Of a DNA stretch of 64,000 nt, positions 53,143-62,737 are shown piece by piece (within the stretch, counting starts at the first letter, position 1; each line of letters opens with the position of its first letter). Source of the stretch: Aulostomus chinensis (taxonomy: Eukaryota; Chordata; Actinopteri; Syngnathiformes; Aulostomidae); assembly GCA_037954235.1 (NCBI GenBank), contig JBBMOA010000014.1:20175273-20239272 (forward strand), read 5' to 3'. Under the pieces are notes generated by a model, which saw only the letters and a program-made list of their open reading frames with translations, had not been told where the DNA came from and searched no databases. The translations under genes were made by a program, and so were the position numbers.

Positions 53143-53885
53143 GCCAAGAGCAACTTTCCTCACTAAGGAGTTGGCAACACTGGTACCGAGCCTTCACTCG
53201 AACCGTGGTTGCCTGCCGTGTGCGTTTGTTCTGAAAAGTGAGTGACAAATGTGTGTCATAGCTCTGGTTTGTCCTGTTCTGCGTTTCCATGCCTGTTTGA
53301 GTCCATTTGTGTACTTGTGAATGTTGCCATTGGGCTAATTTGTGTCAGCTTTGCTGGTGTTTTGGTCTCTGCGTCGTGCTAGACGCACTTGATTGTAATT
53401 ACCATGCTTGTTCATGCTCTCTTCATGTGTTGCAGTTACTTGGCCGCAGTGACGGTGTGCGCCCACCAGATGGACCCTGAATACCTTTTACTTTCTGCTT
53501 ATGGCGCAAACTCCATTGGTTAATTATTTGAGTTTATTTGATGTAAGTGAAGATATTTCCAGTCAGAGGAAAATTTGCTGTTATTGATTATATTTATATT
53601 TGTATTTGATATATTTATATGTCACTGATATTTATTTTTTTCCTTTCAGAAAAACCACACACACCCACACCCAATGCAACCATTTTTGTAATTCCAACTT
53701 CAGTATTAAAGTTTGCCCTGAAACTGTTTCTCTGTGCCAATCTCCCTGACCGGAGCCCTGTCAATAGGAGCTATAATACCAGCAACAGCCCTTCAGAGTG
53801 TCCCACTCTATCACATGGTCCTTCGAGCCGGATCTGTAGCTTTCTGGAGGCAATATAGAGACAGCACAACCATCTCCAGACCCAG
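53143..53885 (+). other. Probable 5' LTR/leader of a second BEL/Pao element
   Basis: Sequence between the LINE tail and the gag start of the BEL/Pao element. No paired LTR copy is available in the window, so the boundaries cannot be fixed. The block contains an A/T-rich segment around 53590-53640. Confidence 0.4.
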
Positions 53886-54435
53886 CAGTGGGTCCTAGAC
53901 CCCAGTGGGAGAGACCGTTACCAGCATATCTCTATAACTATGAAGTCGGATACACACCAGGAGTCACAGCACCTCCTATCACCATGGCCGAGGTACTTGG
54001 AGCAACTACCCTGGATCCCAACCTTACAGTCATGGCGCTGCTTTCGCTGCCACCTCCCATAAGAGCACCGTCAAGCCGATCATCCGGCTCCTCTCGCCAT
54101 AGCAAGGTGAAAACCTAAGACAGCTCTGACTCATTCATGAAGCGGTCCTTGATCGAGGGGCTATCTGAGCTACAGAGTGCCCTGTTGGAGGAACAGGTAA
54201 AGCGCATGGAGGTAGCCGAGGTGCAGAGGCGGATCATGGAGCAGACACTGGTCAATGAGTAGTGTCGTTCTCTAGATAAAGAAGCACAAGTTGCCCTAAA
54301 CTAAATTTAAATAACAAGTGCTCCTCAGAGAACAAGAGAGGCAGACACGATTGCTGGACAAGAGAGAAGGCCTACAAGTCTAAAGAGGCAATCACCAGAC
54401 ATCATATTCTGCAGTGACGACTGAAGGAAAAGGAG

Positions 54436-55342
54436 ATGGAGTTAGTACAAGCAACTCTTATCACATCCTTCCTGAAAGAAGAAGGGATTAAGAGTCATCC
54501 TTCATCCAGGCCCCTCAGTGAATGTGAGGACCACCCAAGCCTCTCAATTGGGGACCAGCCTCTCCCACCCTACATACAAGGTGCACCTGGACCTAGGCAC
54601 TCAACACCATCTACCCAAGCTCCACAACCAGTCCTCAGTGCAGCCGTTGGGCCACCCACCTCTGCTCCTCTCCCATCAGTTCAAGCCCAGCCTGCTCTAC
54701 AAGTGAGAGCAGCTACTGCTACTGGTATGCTCACCCAATCATCATCAACATACACCACCATGAGCTCTCCTGTTCCTGCTGTCTCAAACTCAGCTCTGCA
54801 GCCACACCCCAACCACACAGTGGGTGGTCCAACACCTCATTCTCTGCCACCATCCATATCACATTATATGGCCCCTTGAGCCAACCACAGATGGTCTACC
54901 ACCAAGCTCAGATCCAGCATGTGCCTCCAGCAGTCCCACAGCAACAGCCAGTGTTTCAGGCTGCTGCTCCCTTGCCTCATCCTTACCCTGCCATACCACC
55001 TTTGCCACAACAGGTGGCAGCACCACCTCCAGGTTACTATGCAGCCCCAGCCACAGACCTCATGGAGCTCCTGGTTGCCACCTACTATGGCCTTCCGAGA
55101 CCTGCTCTTCCTTATTTCACCTCTGACAAAGAGTCAGACTTTGCCCTGCTCAAGATGGCTTTGGACAGTCTACTCAACACACATGCCCAGCTTACAGAGC
55201 AGTTCAAATATCAGGTCCTTCTCGATCACCTGAAGTTGCCCAGTGCCTACAAGCTTGCCGAAGCCTATATGCACGACCCTCAGCCTTCCAAGACAAATAT
55301 GGAAAGCTGCGCCAGCTCATGCAGAGTGAGTTGGATACCTTC
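54436..55342 (+). pseudogene. BEL/Pao gag, left part
   Basis: Two overlapping open pieces (54436-54879 and 54876-55300). The first is Pro/Ser/Thr-rich; the second continues Pro/Gln-rich (QQQPVFQAAAPLPHPYP) into the conserved gag core with FTSDKESDFALLKMALDSL, YQVLLDHLKLPSAYKLAEAY, and in the next frame DKYGKLRQLMQSELDTF at the insertion point. Confidence 0.78.
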
Positions 55343-55589
55343 TAGGGCTGCACAATTAATAGTTAAAAAAATCACAATCTCGATTTATACTTGTATGCGA
55401 TTTAGACGGCCCGGAGCCGGTTTTCACATACACACCCATTCAAAACCTGTACTGTTCTTGCTGTTAATGAGCACGCGCAATATGCGCATTATGTGCATAA
55501 TGCACATAATCTAATTTCACCCCCTGAACATGCATGAAATTCGCTGAAATTCACCACACTTGTCCGGTCTGGTGACACATTCATTAATC

Positions 55590-56560
55590 TAAAAAAAAAA
55601 AAAAGCTGCAAGAAGCGTTGTTAGGTCCTGAACCTCTGCGCGCTGGGTGCCAAACGCCGGCCCGAATCCAACGGTTTAAATAGCAAATCCCTGGGCCTTG
55701 TAGTTTTGGAGATAGAAGGCCTGAGTCTGATGCAGAGTGTGAGTGCAGAGCTGAGAGCTGGCCCTTTAAGAACCCCTCCCCCACTGCTCTCTGCTGTCTG
55801 TATCAGAGTGGAGAGCAGAGGAGGATTTGGACATTTTTAGTGTGTCAAAATCAGATAGCTCTGCATATGTTGGGCAAAAGTGGCACATAATACCATATTT
55901 TTGTAGGGATTTTTGTCAGGAATACAGTGATGTGTATTTTGAAGCTGTGGGAGTTTTAGTTTACATGTGAGAAGCGAGTGTTTGAGAGTATGTACCATGA
56001 GAGCAGACGGGGGCCCATTGGTTTCCATTGTAAGGTGAAAAGTGTAAAAAGTGTCTCCCCCACTTTGAGGGCTTATAAAACCCAAACCGTTTACGCTATA
56101 TAAAAACTTTTAACAACTTTTTATCAGCAGAGTTTGGAGAGTCATGAAGTTTTGGAAGTGATACCATGAATGCCCTAGGAGGAGATAGCGTTTGTTTGGG
56201 GCGCAAAATTGTCTGAAATTGGACATTCATGTCCAAATTGTGGACGTCCTGTTAGAGTTAGGTCACGAGTATCTGTGTACGATTTGTCCGTCTTGAAGAG
56301 ACAAATAAAACGGTGTTGGTCCCATGTCTGTAGGATATTCCTAAAGGCTGTGGCATGTTTTTTTGTGTATTTAGGTGGCGCTATTGAGTAGAGCGCAGCT
56401 TTTTTGTTTAATTAGCACATTTTTAGCCACATCCCATGTGTGTACCAAATTTGGTGAGTTTTTGAGTATGTTTAGGGGGTCAAATTAACTTTTGAAGTGG
56501 CGAGTGTGTCGAGCAAACATAACAGGGTCTTCGCCCCGGAGTACCTCCGGGCTCAGGCCC
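55590..56560 (-). repeat. Dispersed repeat copy, minus orientation
   Basis: Same family as 35540-42565. In reverse complement it ends with cttgcagctttt at 55602 and contains the 'caaatttggtacacacatgg' block near 56440. It forms the left arm of a head-to-head pair with the next copy; the centre is around 56560-56600. Confidence 0.75.
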
Positions 56561-56599
56561 CCCAAAAAACAAAAAAGTCTATGGCGCCACCTACAGAGC

Positions 56600-58045
56600 C
56601 ACACGGGCCTGAGCCTGAATGTACTTCAGGCGAAGACCCTATTATGTTTGCTCGGCAGAGCAACACATTAGCAGCACTAAAAACAGTAAGGGCATTAATG
56701 GTATCGCTTCCAAACTTTCACACATCACTCTCCCAACTGTGCTGATTGACATTTGCTTAAGGTTTTTATATGAATTACTCGGTTTGGATTTTATAAGCCG
56801 TCAAAGTGGGGGAGACACGTTTCACGCTTACAATGGAAACCTATGGGGAGACCGTGTCTTCTCAGGGTACATACTGTCAAACAAATGCTTCTCACGTCTA
56901 CACCATACATCCCACAGCTTTTACAAACACACCACTGCATTCCTGACAAAAATCCCTACAAAAATATGGTATTATGTGTCACTCTTGACCAACGTATGCC
57001 GACTTATTTCACTTTTACACACTACAATTCTGGTGCTCCTCCTCTCTCTCCACTCTAGCACAGATCATAGACAGAGCAGTGGGGGAGGGGTTCTTAAAGG
57101 GCCAGCTCTCAGCTCTGCTCTCCACTAGAGCACAGATCAAAGACAGAGCAGTGGGGGAGGGGTTCTTAAAGGGCCAGCTCTCAACTCTGCTCTCACTCTA
57201 GCACAGATCAAAGACAGAGCAGTGGGGGAGGTGTTCTTAAAGGGCCAGCTCTCAGCTCTGCTCTCACTCTAGCACAGATCAAAGACAGAGCAGTGGGGGA
57301 GGGGTTCTTAAAGGGCCAGCTCTCAGCTCTGCTCTCACTCTAGCACAGATCAAAGACAGAGCAGTGGGGGAGGGGTTCTTAAAGGGCCAGCTCTCAGCTC
57401 TGCTCTCACTCTAGCACAGATCAAAGACAGAGCAGTGGGGGAGGGGTTCTTAAAGGGCCAGCTCTCAGCTCTGCTCTCCACTCTAGCACAGATCAGAGAC
57501 AGAGCAGTGGGGGAGGGGTTCTTCAAGGGCCAGCTCTCCGCTCTGCTCTCTCTCTAGCACAGCTCAAAGACAGAGCAGTGGGGGAGGGGTTCTTAAAGGG
57601 CCAGCTCTCAGCTCTGCTCTCACTCTAGCACAGATCAGAGACAGAGCAGTGGGGGAGGGGTTCTTAAAGGGCCAGCTCTCAGCTCTGCTCTCACTCTAGC
57701 ACAGATCAAAGACAGAGCAGTGGGGGAGGGGTTCTTAAAGGGCCAGCTCTCAGCTCTGCTCTCACTCTAGCACAGATCAAAGACAGAGCAGTGGGGGAGG
57801 GGTTCTTAAAGGGCCAGCTCTCAGCTCTGCTCTCCACTCTAGCACAGATCAGAGACAGAGCAGTGGGGGAGGGGTTCTTAAAGGGCCAGCTCTCAGCTCT
57901 GCTCTCTCTCTCTGATCAGACTCAGGCTTTCACTCCTAAACTACAAGGCATAGACATTTGCCAAATACACCGTTGGATTTGGGCCGGCGTCAACGCCCGC
58001 GCGGGGGCTCAGGCCCTAACAACGCTGCTTGCAGCTTTAATTAGG
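56600..58045 (+). repeat. Dispersed repeat copy, plus orientation
   Basis: Right arm of the pair. It starts with gggcctgagcctgaatgtac and ggcgaagaccctattatg and ends with gctgcttgcagctttaatta at 58043. A tandem array occupies its middle (57055-57910). Confidence 0.77.
57055..57910. repeat. 71-bp minisatellite, about 12 copies
   Basis: The unit begins AGCACAGATCAAAGACAGAG, contains CAGTGGGGGAGGGGTTCTTA and ends with GCTCTGCTCTCACTCT. Unit starts are 71 bp apart (57271, 57342, 57413 and so on), with a few 70-72-bp units. Copies differ at only a few positions, so the array is young or homogenised. A single-copy relative in opposite orientation is seen at about 55740-55815. Confidence 0.93.
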
Positions 58046-58598
58046 GCTATTATGTTTGCTCGTTTTACATATTTTTTGCTCTCTGTGTTGTTGTTCTTGT
58101 TTCCTGGCATCATACAGTACACACAAAAAAAGTTAATATGTTAAGGCTTGAAAAAAAAAGCAAAAATAAAAGGTCTAATCTCATGTTAAGAGAGAAGATC
58201 ATTGACCATGACTTTGTCAGATCATGTTTTAAAAGTGCAATGTTGTAATCTTGTTATGTTTTTATAATGTTTTACCTGCACTTTTTTTTATTGGTCTGAA
58301 AGATGTTTCAAACAATAAAAATGAAGGCACTGAAGTTTTGTCTTCAGTGTTTTTGTAAATTTCGTTTCATTTTCTAATGTATTATAATAATCATAATATT
58401 TAAAAAGTATTAATTATTGTATTGGATAAGAATGAGTTGCACCAACACATTGAGGTTATGTTAGTTTGAGTTGGACAAATGTAAATCAATTTGACTTATT
58501 CAAAGTATGTATTTTGTCTTTGCTTTATTTCATAAAATTTAGTTGGACTAATTGTAAAACATTACTTTCATAAAATATACATTTTTTTAGTTGGGGCT

Positions 58599-58634
<36 letters not shown>

Positions 58635-58690
58635 GATGTGGAAAAACTTTCCACGATTGAATTGTGTTCAAATGATTGTTTTTTTTTTTG
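58046..58690. other. A/T-rich sequence inside the composite element
   Basis: No gene. Contains (ca)n/(ta)n at 58602-58634 and a T-run at 58679-58690. Confidence 0.55.
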
Positions 58691-58994
58691 AGTGTAGAAA
58701 ACTGTTCGCTCCGTCCTTTGCTGAACGATCAAAGTGATACAAAGCACACAGTTTTCCTCACTAAACCTGCATGAGCATAACTACGTCATAAGCTTGCATG
58801 ACTGCTAGCGCTCTGAAGATTTCCTATCTCTATTTCTAATGCATGTATGCAATTCTAACCTCCTAAACAATGCAAACTAAACATATGACTAAATTCAAAA
58901 CTGCACATCACAAAATGCAATAACTACAATAATCAATTGGCTTAAATCTAAATTTAAATAACAATGTGGAAAATGGCACTAACAGGACCTCAAG

Positions 58995-59597
58995 GTGGAG
59001 GTCAAGCAGCGTACGGCCACCCTCCAGAAGAGTGTGGGCCAGACAGGTGGGGGTCAGGAAGAGGGGCACCTGACAGAATTTGAGCAGCGGGTGGCGGCAG
59101 TCACGGGCAGCACCTCTGTGGGGGGATTATTGCCGCCACCCACGCTGAATCCGAGAGCCTGGATGGTAAGTGGCAAACCATTTCTTACACAATATTTCCA
59201 CATGGTTTGCCACAGATGTGCCACAACAAATACACAAAATCAGCCATTTAAATAAACCAATATGTTTTACAGAAATTGATCCATCAGCCATTCTGCCGAC
59301 ATGCAGCATCCCTGCCAGCTGCCGCGCCAGCCCGTCGTTGGCTCAGAGTCATCCACCAGGACCATTCGGGCCAGCCCATTCCCCGGCCCCAGCACAAGCA
59401 CCAGGCCGACAAGCGGCAGACGGTCCTGCAGCCCACCCGGACACCACAGATCCAGTGGGAGGGTCCTCACACAGGCGGTCCTGCAGTCGCAGAAGGACAT
59501 TATTAGGGGAATAACAGGGATCAACGAGCGGCTCGACCGCCTGATAAATGTTCTGGAACATTTCGTGGACAAAATCTGGCTTAGGCTGGCTTCATGA
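58995..59597 (+). pseudogene. Harbinger Myb/SANT-like protein, C-terminal part
   Basis: Reads MEVKQRTATLQKSVGQTGGG, then EGHLTEFEQRVAAVTG, then, after a frame change, a C-terminal coiled segment AVLQSQKDIIRGITGINERL. This pattern is shared by Harbinger ORF1 products and the host MSANTD4 family. The SANT helix-turn-helix itself is missing upstream. In the transposon this protein helps import the transposase and recognise ends. Confidence 0.75.
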
Positions 59598-59659
59598 ATC
59601 GTGCAGTAGCTTCTTACCCATTCATATTGTGGAAATGAAATACTTGCATGCGAGGATGG

Positions 59660-60198
59660 CTACCCGGCAGGGATCGGCGTCCATCCCGCCAGCCTCTGCG
59701 CATTATAGATCATCTGCACATTGATGGAGTGGAAACCCTTACGATGAACGTAAGCGTGTTCCTCATGAGACGGCACTTTTATGACAACATGAGTGCTGTC
59801 AGTGGCTCCGATTACATTTGAGAATCCAGCTATTGCTGCAAATTGTGCTTTAATATTGGCCTGTTCATCCGCACCGGAGGGGAATTTAATGTACTTGCTA
59901 GAGAGGCGGATGATCAGGTCCACCACCCAGGGCATGGCCCGGCTGAGGTTCGACTGGCTCCACCATCTCCCGCAAGGAGGAGCCAGTGGCCAAGAAGCCG
60001 AGCATGCTCATCAACAGTGTCGGTGCTGGAGTGCCGGTTGCAGCTCCTCACAAATTTGCAGGAGGATGGCCCGCGGTGGCCTGAACCGGCTCATCGGCCA
60101 CTCATCTGAATTGTGCAGCAGATCCCCCCGCTCCAATGAAATCTTGCTCCCGTCTTTTTGCAGTTTGCCATGTCCTCCAACAGCGCAAGTGCAGCCAT
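59660..60198 (-). pseudogene. Harbinger transposase (HARBI1-like), N-terminal part
   Basis: Starts MAALALLEDMANCKK at 60198, the usual start of HARBI1-type transposases. It has RFRPPRAILLQICEELQPAL, is broken by stops near 60010, then is open at 59660-59935 with GFSNVIGATDSTHVVIKVPS (first catalytic Asp) and YVHRKGFHSINVQMIYNAQ. It stops before the second Asp and the Glu of the DDE triad, so it is catalytically dead. Confidence 0.83.
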
Positions 60199-60493
60199 TG
60201 TTGAAAGTTGCACATTCAGCACAATCATGAAGGCTCTTTTATAGCCACTTAAGTAATGCCAACAAGTGTTTGTGTTTGTGTTGAAGGTTTTTTTGATCGA
60301 ACACCACCACAGGGTGTCGCCAACAGACCAAAGGGCAGTTAACACAAGAATTGGCTTTCTGCCAGCTTCTACGGCACCTCCGGAGTTGGCATGAAACAGC
60401 ACAAGAATCGACAAACTTTTCGCCTTGATACATCTGAACGTGAGCGTCGATCCTGACGTATGCAAGTTTTTCTTGCGTAAACCACATTGATAC

Positions 60494-61403
60494 ATGAGAA
60501 CCCTGGTTCCCACATGGCAGGATGCTAAAGTTCTCGAGGCAATCAACAATACACTCAGCCCACTGACAGATTTCACAGATGCCCTGTCAGGAGAGCAATA
60601 TGTGAGCATCTCCTCAGTGAAATCGGTTCCCCACCTCTTTGAAACATCAGTTGTGGCTGTGCAGGAAGATGACTTGGATCTCACCCGATCAATTAAGTCA
60701 AAAATCCTGGGGTACCTTCAGGAAAAGTACAGTAATCCAAATACACAGGAGCTGCTAGACATTGCCACATCTCCTCATCCAAGATTCAAGACGGACTACA
60801 TTTGTGAGGACAAAAAAAAACACTGTCAAGGCCAGACTGACACATGAGATGACTGGCATAACTTCAGTTGTGGTAATTATGTTTACATCAGATAACACTC
60901 ATAATGATACTCACATATTTTAAATGGTTAGAAAAATTAGATATTGTACTTAAATGTTGAAGTGATATGACATTGTGATGCTAAATAAAATATTAAGATG
61001 AGCTTTGTTACTTATCTTCTCTCTTTTAAAGCAAAGTCCGGCCTCAACTGCACCCCCAACCACGCCCATGAAGAAGAGCCAAAAGACCATAGGCAGCTCC
61101 CTTAAAGCAGCAAAAGGCAATGATGTGGTGTCCAAGCCTGTGCAAGATGTTGCCTCAGAACTACAGTCATATCTGCTCTCAAGCAACATTGACAGTGAAG
61201 CGGACCCCTTGGTCTGGTGCAGGGAACATAAGGGAGAATTTCCAAGACTGTCTGTACTGGCCAAGAAATACCTCTGCATTCCTGCCACAAGTTGCCCTTC
61301 TGAAAGGGTTTTCAGCACAGGGGGGAACATTGTAACATGTCTCCGTTCATCACTGAAGCCTCAAAATGTTGACCAACTTGTGTTCTTGGCAAAGAACCTT
61401 TAA
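60494..61403 (+). pseudogene. hAT transposase C-terminus (ZBED-like)
   Basis: Two open pieces. The first (60494-60847) has VLEAINNTLSPLTDFTDALS, then VSISSVKSVPHLF, then DIATSPHPRFK. A run of nine A at 60812-60820 appears to have shifted the frame. The second (61020-61403) follows a likely intron ending ttttaaag and holds the hAT dimerisation domain: LVWCREHKGEFPRLSVLAKK, then PSERVFSTGGNIV. The N-terminal half with the BED finger and first catalytic residues is missing. Without the surrounding transposon ends it would look like a ZBED-family gene. Confidence 0.85.
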
Positions 61404-61749
61404 GCAGCTGGCTGCATAAAATAAGGACTATGTTCTCTCCTGTGGTCCTGCCATGGTCAACTATCATGTTGTCATGTTCGATGTTATATTTTGTTAACAA
61501 TTGTGGTTTACATTTTAAGAAACATATCTACCTCCCTCGTCACCTAACACAGAAAAAAATATTGCTCAAAATTGTTGTTATTGTTAAAATTATTCAAAGG
61601 TTGTGTACGTAAGAGAAGACAAGAGTCATTTATTGTTTTTATGTTCAGTGTCAGCTGTTGCAAAGTTGATGTGCCAGTAATAAGTGCAATAAATATTTAT
61701 ATTGGAAAAAAATACTGATTCTCATTTTATCCAGAATTGTACAGCCCTA

Positions 61750-62737
61750 GTACCCTCTTGAGCTCACCTCCCCTGAGATCTGGAGATCCAGAAGCATTTG
61801 ACAACTTTGCCCTTTCAGTACAGGCCCTAGTGGTAATGCTTCGCTCCCTTGAAGGAGAGAATGGCATTGAACTGCGGTGCAGCTCGTAAGTCGATAGGCT
61901 GCTCAGCAAATTGCCTGCCAACTATTGAGATGGGTTCATGGAGTATAGCATTAACAGAAGCATCCTGAGGACCGGCACTGATCAGACCGATATGTTCAAT
62001 GACTTTTCTGCTTGGCTTCAGCTGAAGTCCCAGGCAAAGTGTATTTCATCCAGAGCAGCACTCATGTTCCAGCACCAGCCTAAGTCAGTTAAGAGCCAAA
62101 GGAACCCACAGAGTCCTTCATCCAGTGTGTTCTACAATACAGAAAGCCAGGCTAAAGTACCTCTTCCAGACGCTACTCACAGTACCAAGTCGTACAAACC
62201 TAAGCCCAGTGTGACACCCTACGGTCCTCACTGCGACACCCGGGAACATCACCTCAGTTTGTGCCCTAAATTCAAAGAGCTATCTAAAGCAGAGATATCT
62301 GTGTGGATTAAAGACAGGCTGTTGGAGGAGTTGTAGGAACCATAAACCTGAGGCATGCAGGCTCAAGAAGCCCTGCCAAGTGTGCAAGAAAAAACACCTT
62401 ATTGTGCTTCATGATGTGTGTCAACAAGACACTAAGAGGGTCCTAATGGTCAATGCTGCTCCTGACAACATCTATGTTGACCGGCCAAGTCGTCCACAGA
62501 CAGCCATGCTGAAGTTGGTGAAGGTATGCCTGCACAACGCTGAGTACTCTAGAAGGGTTTGCTATCCCTTGACGATGGATCCGGGAGAACCCTCATCCTT
62601 TCCCCAGCGGTCGGGCAGCTCCCCTGAACTAAAGAGCCAGAAACCCTGCCTTTGTGTACTGTCTGCCATGAGGTGTGTCTTTTGCAAGGAGCTTCAGTCT
62701 GGTTTGACATCTCCCCAGTTCATGCCCCTAAACCAGA
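61750..62737 (+). pseudogene. BEL/Pao gag right part, zinc knuckle and protease start
   Basis: Resumes gag with SGDPEAFDNFALSVQALVV and ENGIELRCSS. Open at 61938-62336 with CDTREHHLSLCPKFKELSK (part of a Cys/His cluster), then CKKKHLIVLHDVC at 62380. Protease-region motifs (VKVCLHNAEYSRR; in another frame ASVWFDISPVHAPKP) follow to 62737. Several frameshifts. Confidence 0.77.

Larger units (their letters stand above)
58980..60200. mobile_element. PIF/Harbinger remnant, two facing genes
   Basis: Carries the two genes typical of PIF/Harbinger in convergent order: a Myb/SANT-like protein gene on the plus strand (58995-59597) and the transposase on the minus strand (60198 down to 59660). The transposase is truncated. 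I could not define the terminal repeats or TA-rich target duplication. Confidence 0.8.
55335..61757 (+). mobile_element. Large composite hAT element with decayed 8-bp duplication
   Basis: Element 55343-61749. The left end is TAGGGCTGCACAATTAATAG; the right end inverted is TAGGGCTGTACAATTCTGG. The flanks ATACCTTC and GTACCCTC match at 6 of 8 positions, the two differences being transitions. The transposase C-terminus is at 60494-61403. The left 4.5 kb is occupied by a head-to-head repeat pair, a minisatellite and a PIF/Harbinger remnant, so the transposase N-terminus is lost. It splits the BEL/Pao gag. Confidence 0.83.
53886..62737 (+). mobile_element. Second BEL/Pao element, gag-protease part, split by hAT
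   Basis: Plus strand. Gag starts near 53888 with PRPQWERPLPAYLYNYEVGY, has a coiled-coil segment at 54140-54430 (readable with stops) and a Pro/Gln-rich linker at 54436-55080. The DUF1759 core follows and is cut at 55342 by a hAT element. It resumes at 61750 with LRSGDPEAFDNFALSVQALV, then a zinc knuckle and protease start, and is cut again near 62738 by another insertion. It is a different subfamily from the BEL/Pao copy at 28929-34044 by sequence. Confidence 0.8.

Noticed and set aside
57055..57910. CRISPR-like array
   Set aside because: The 71-bp units are contiguous without unique spacers, and the genome is eukaryotic; this is a minisatellite.
58995..59597. Host MSANTD4-like gene
   Set aside because: The facing, truncated Harbinger transposase and the missing SANT domain point to a transposon remnant.
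60494..61403. ZBED-like coding pieces as a host gene
   Set aside because: They lie within hAT terminal repeats and an 8-bp duplication, carry a homopolymer frameshift and lack the N-terminal half.
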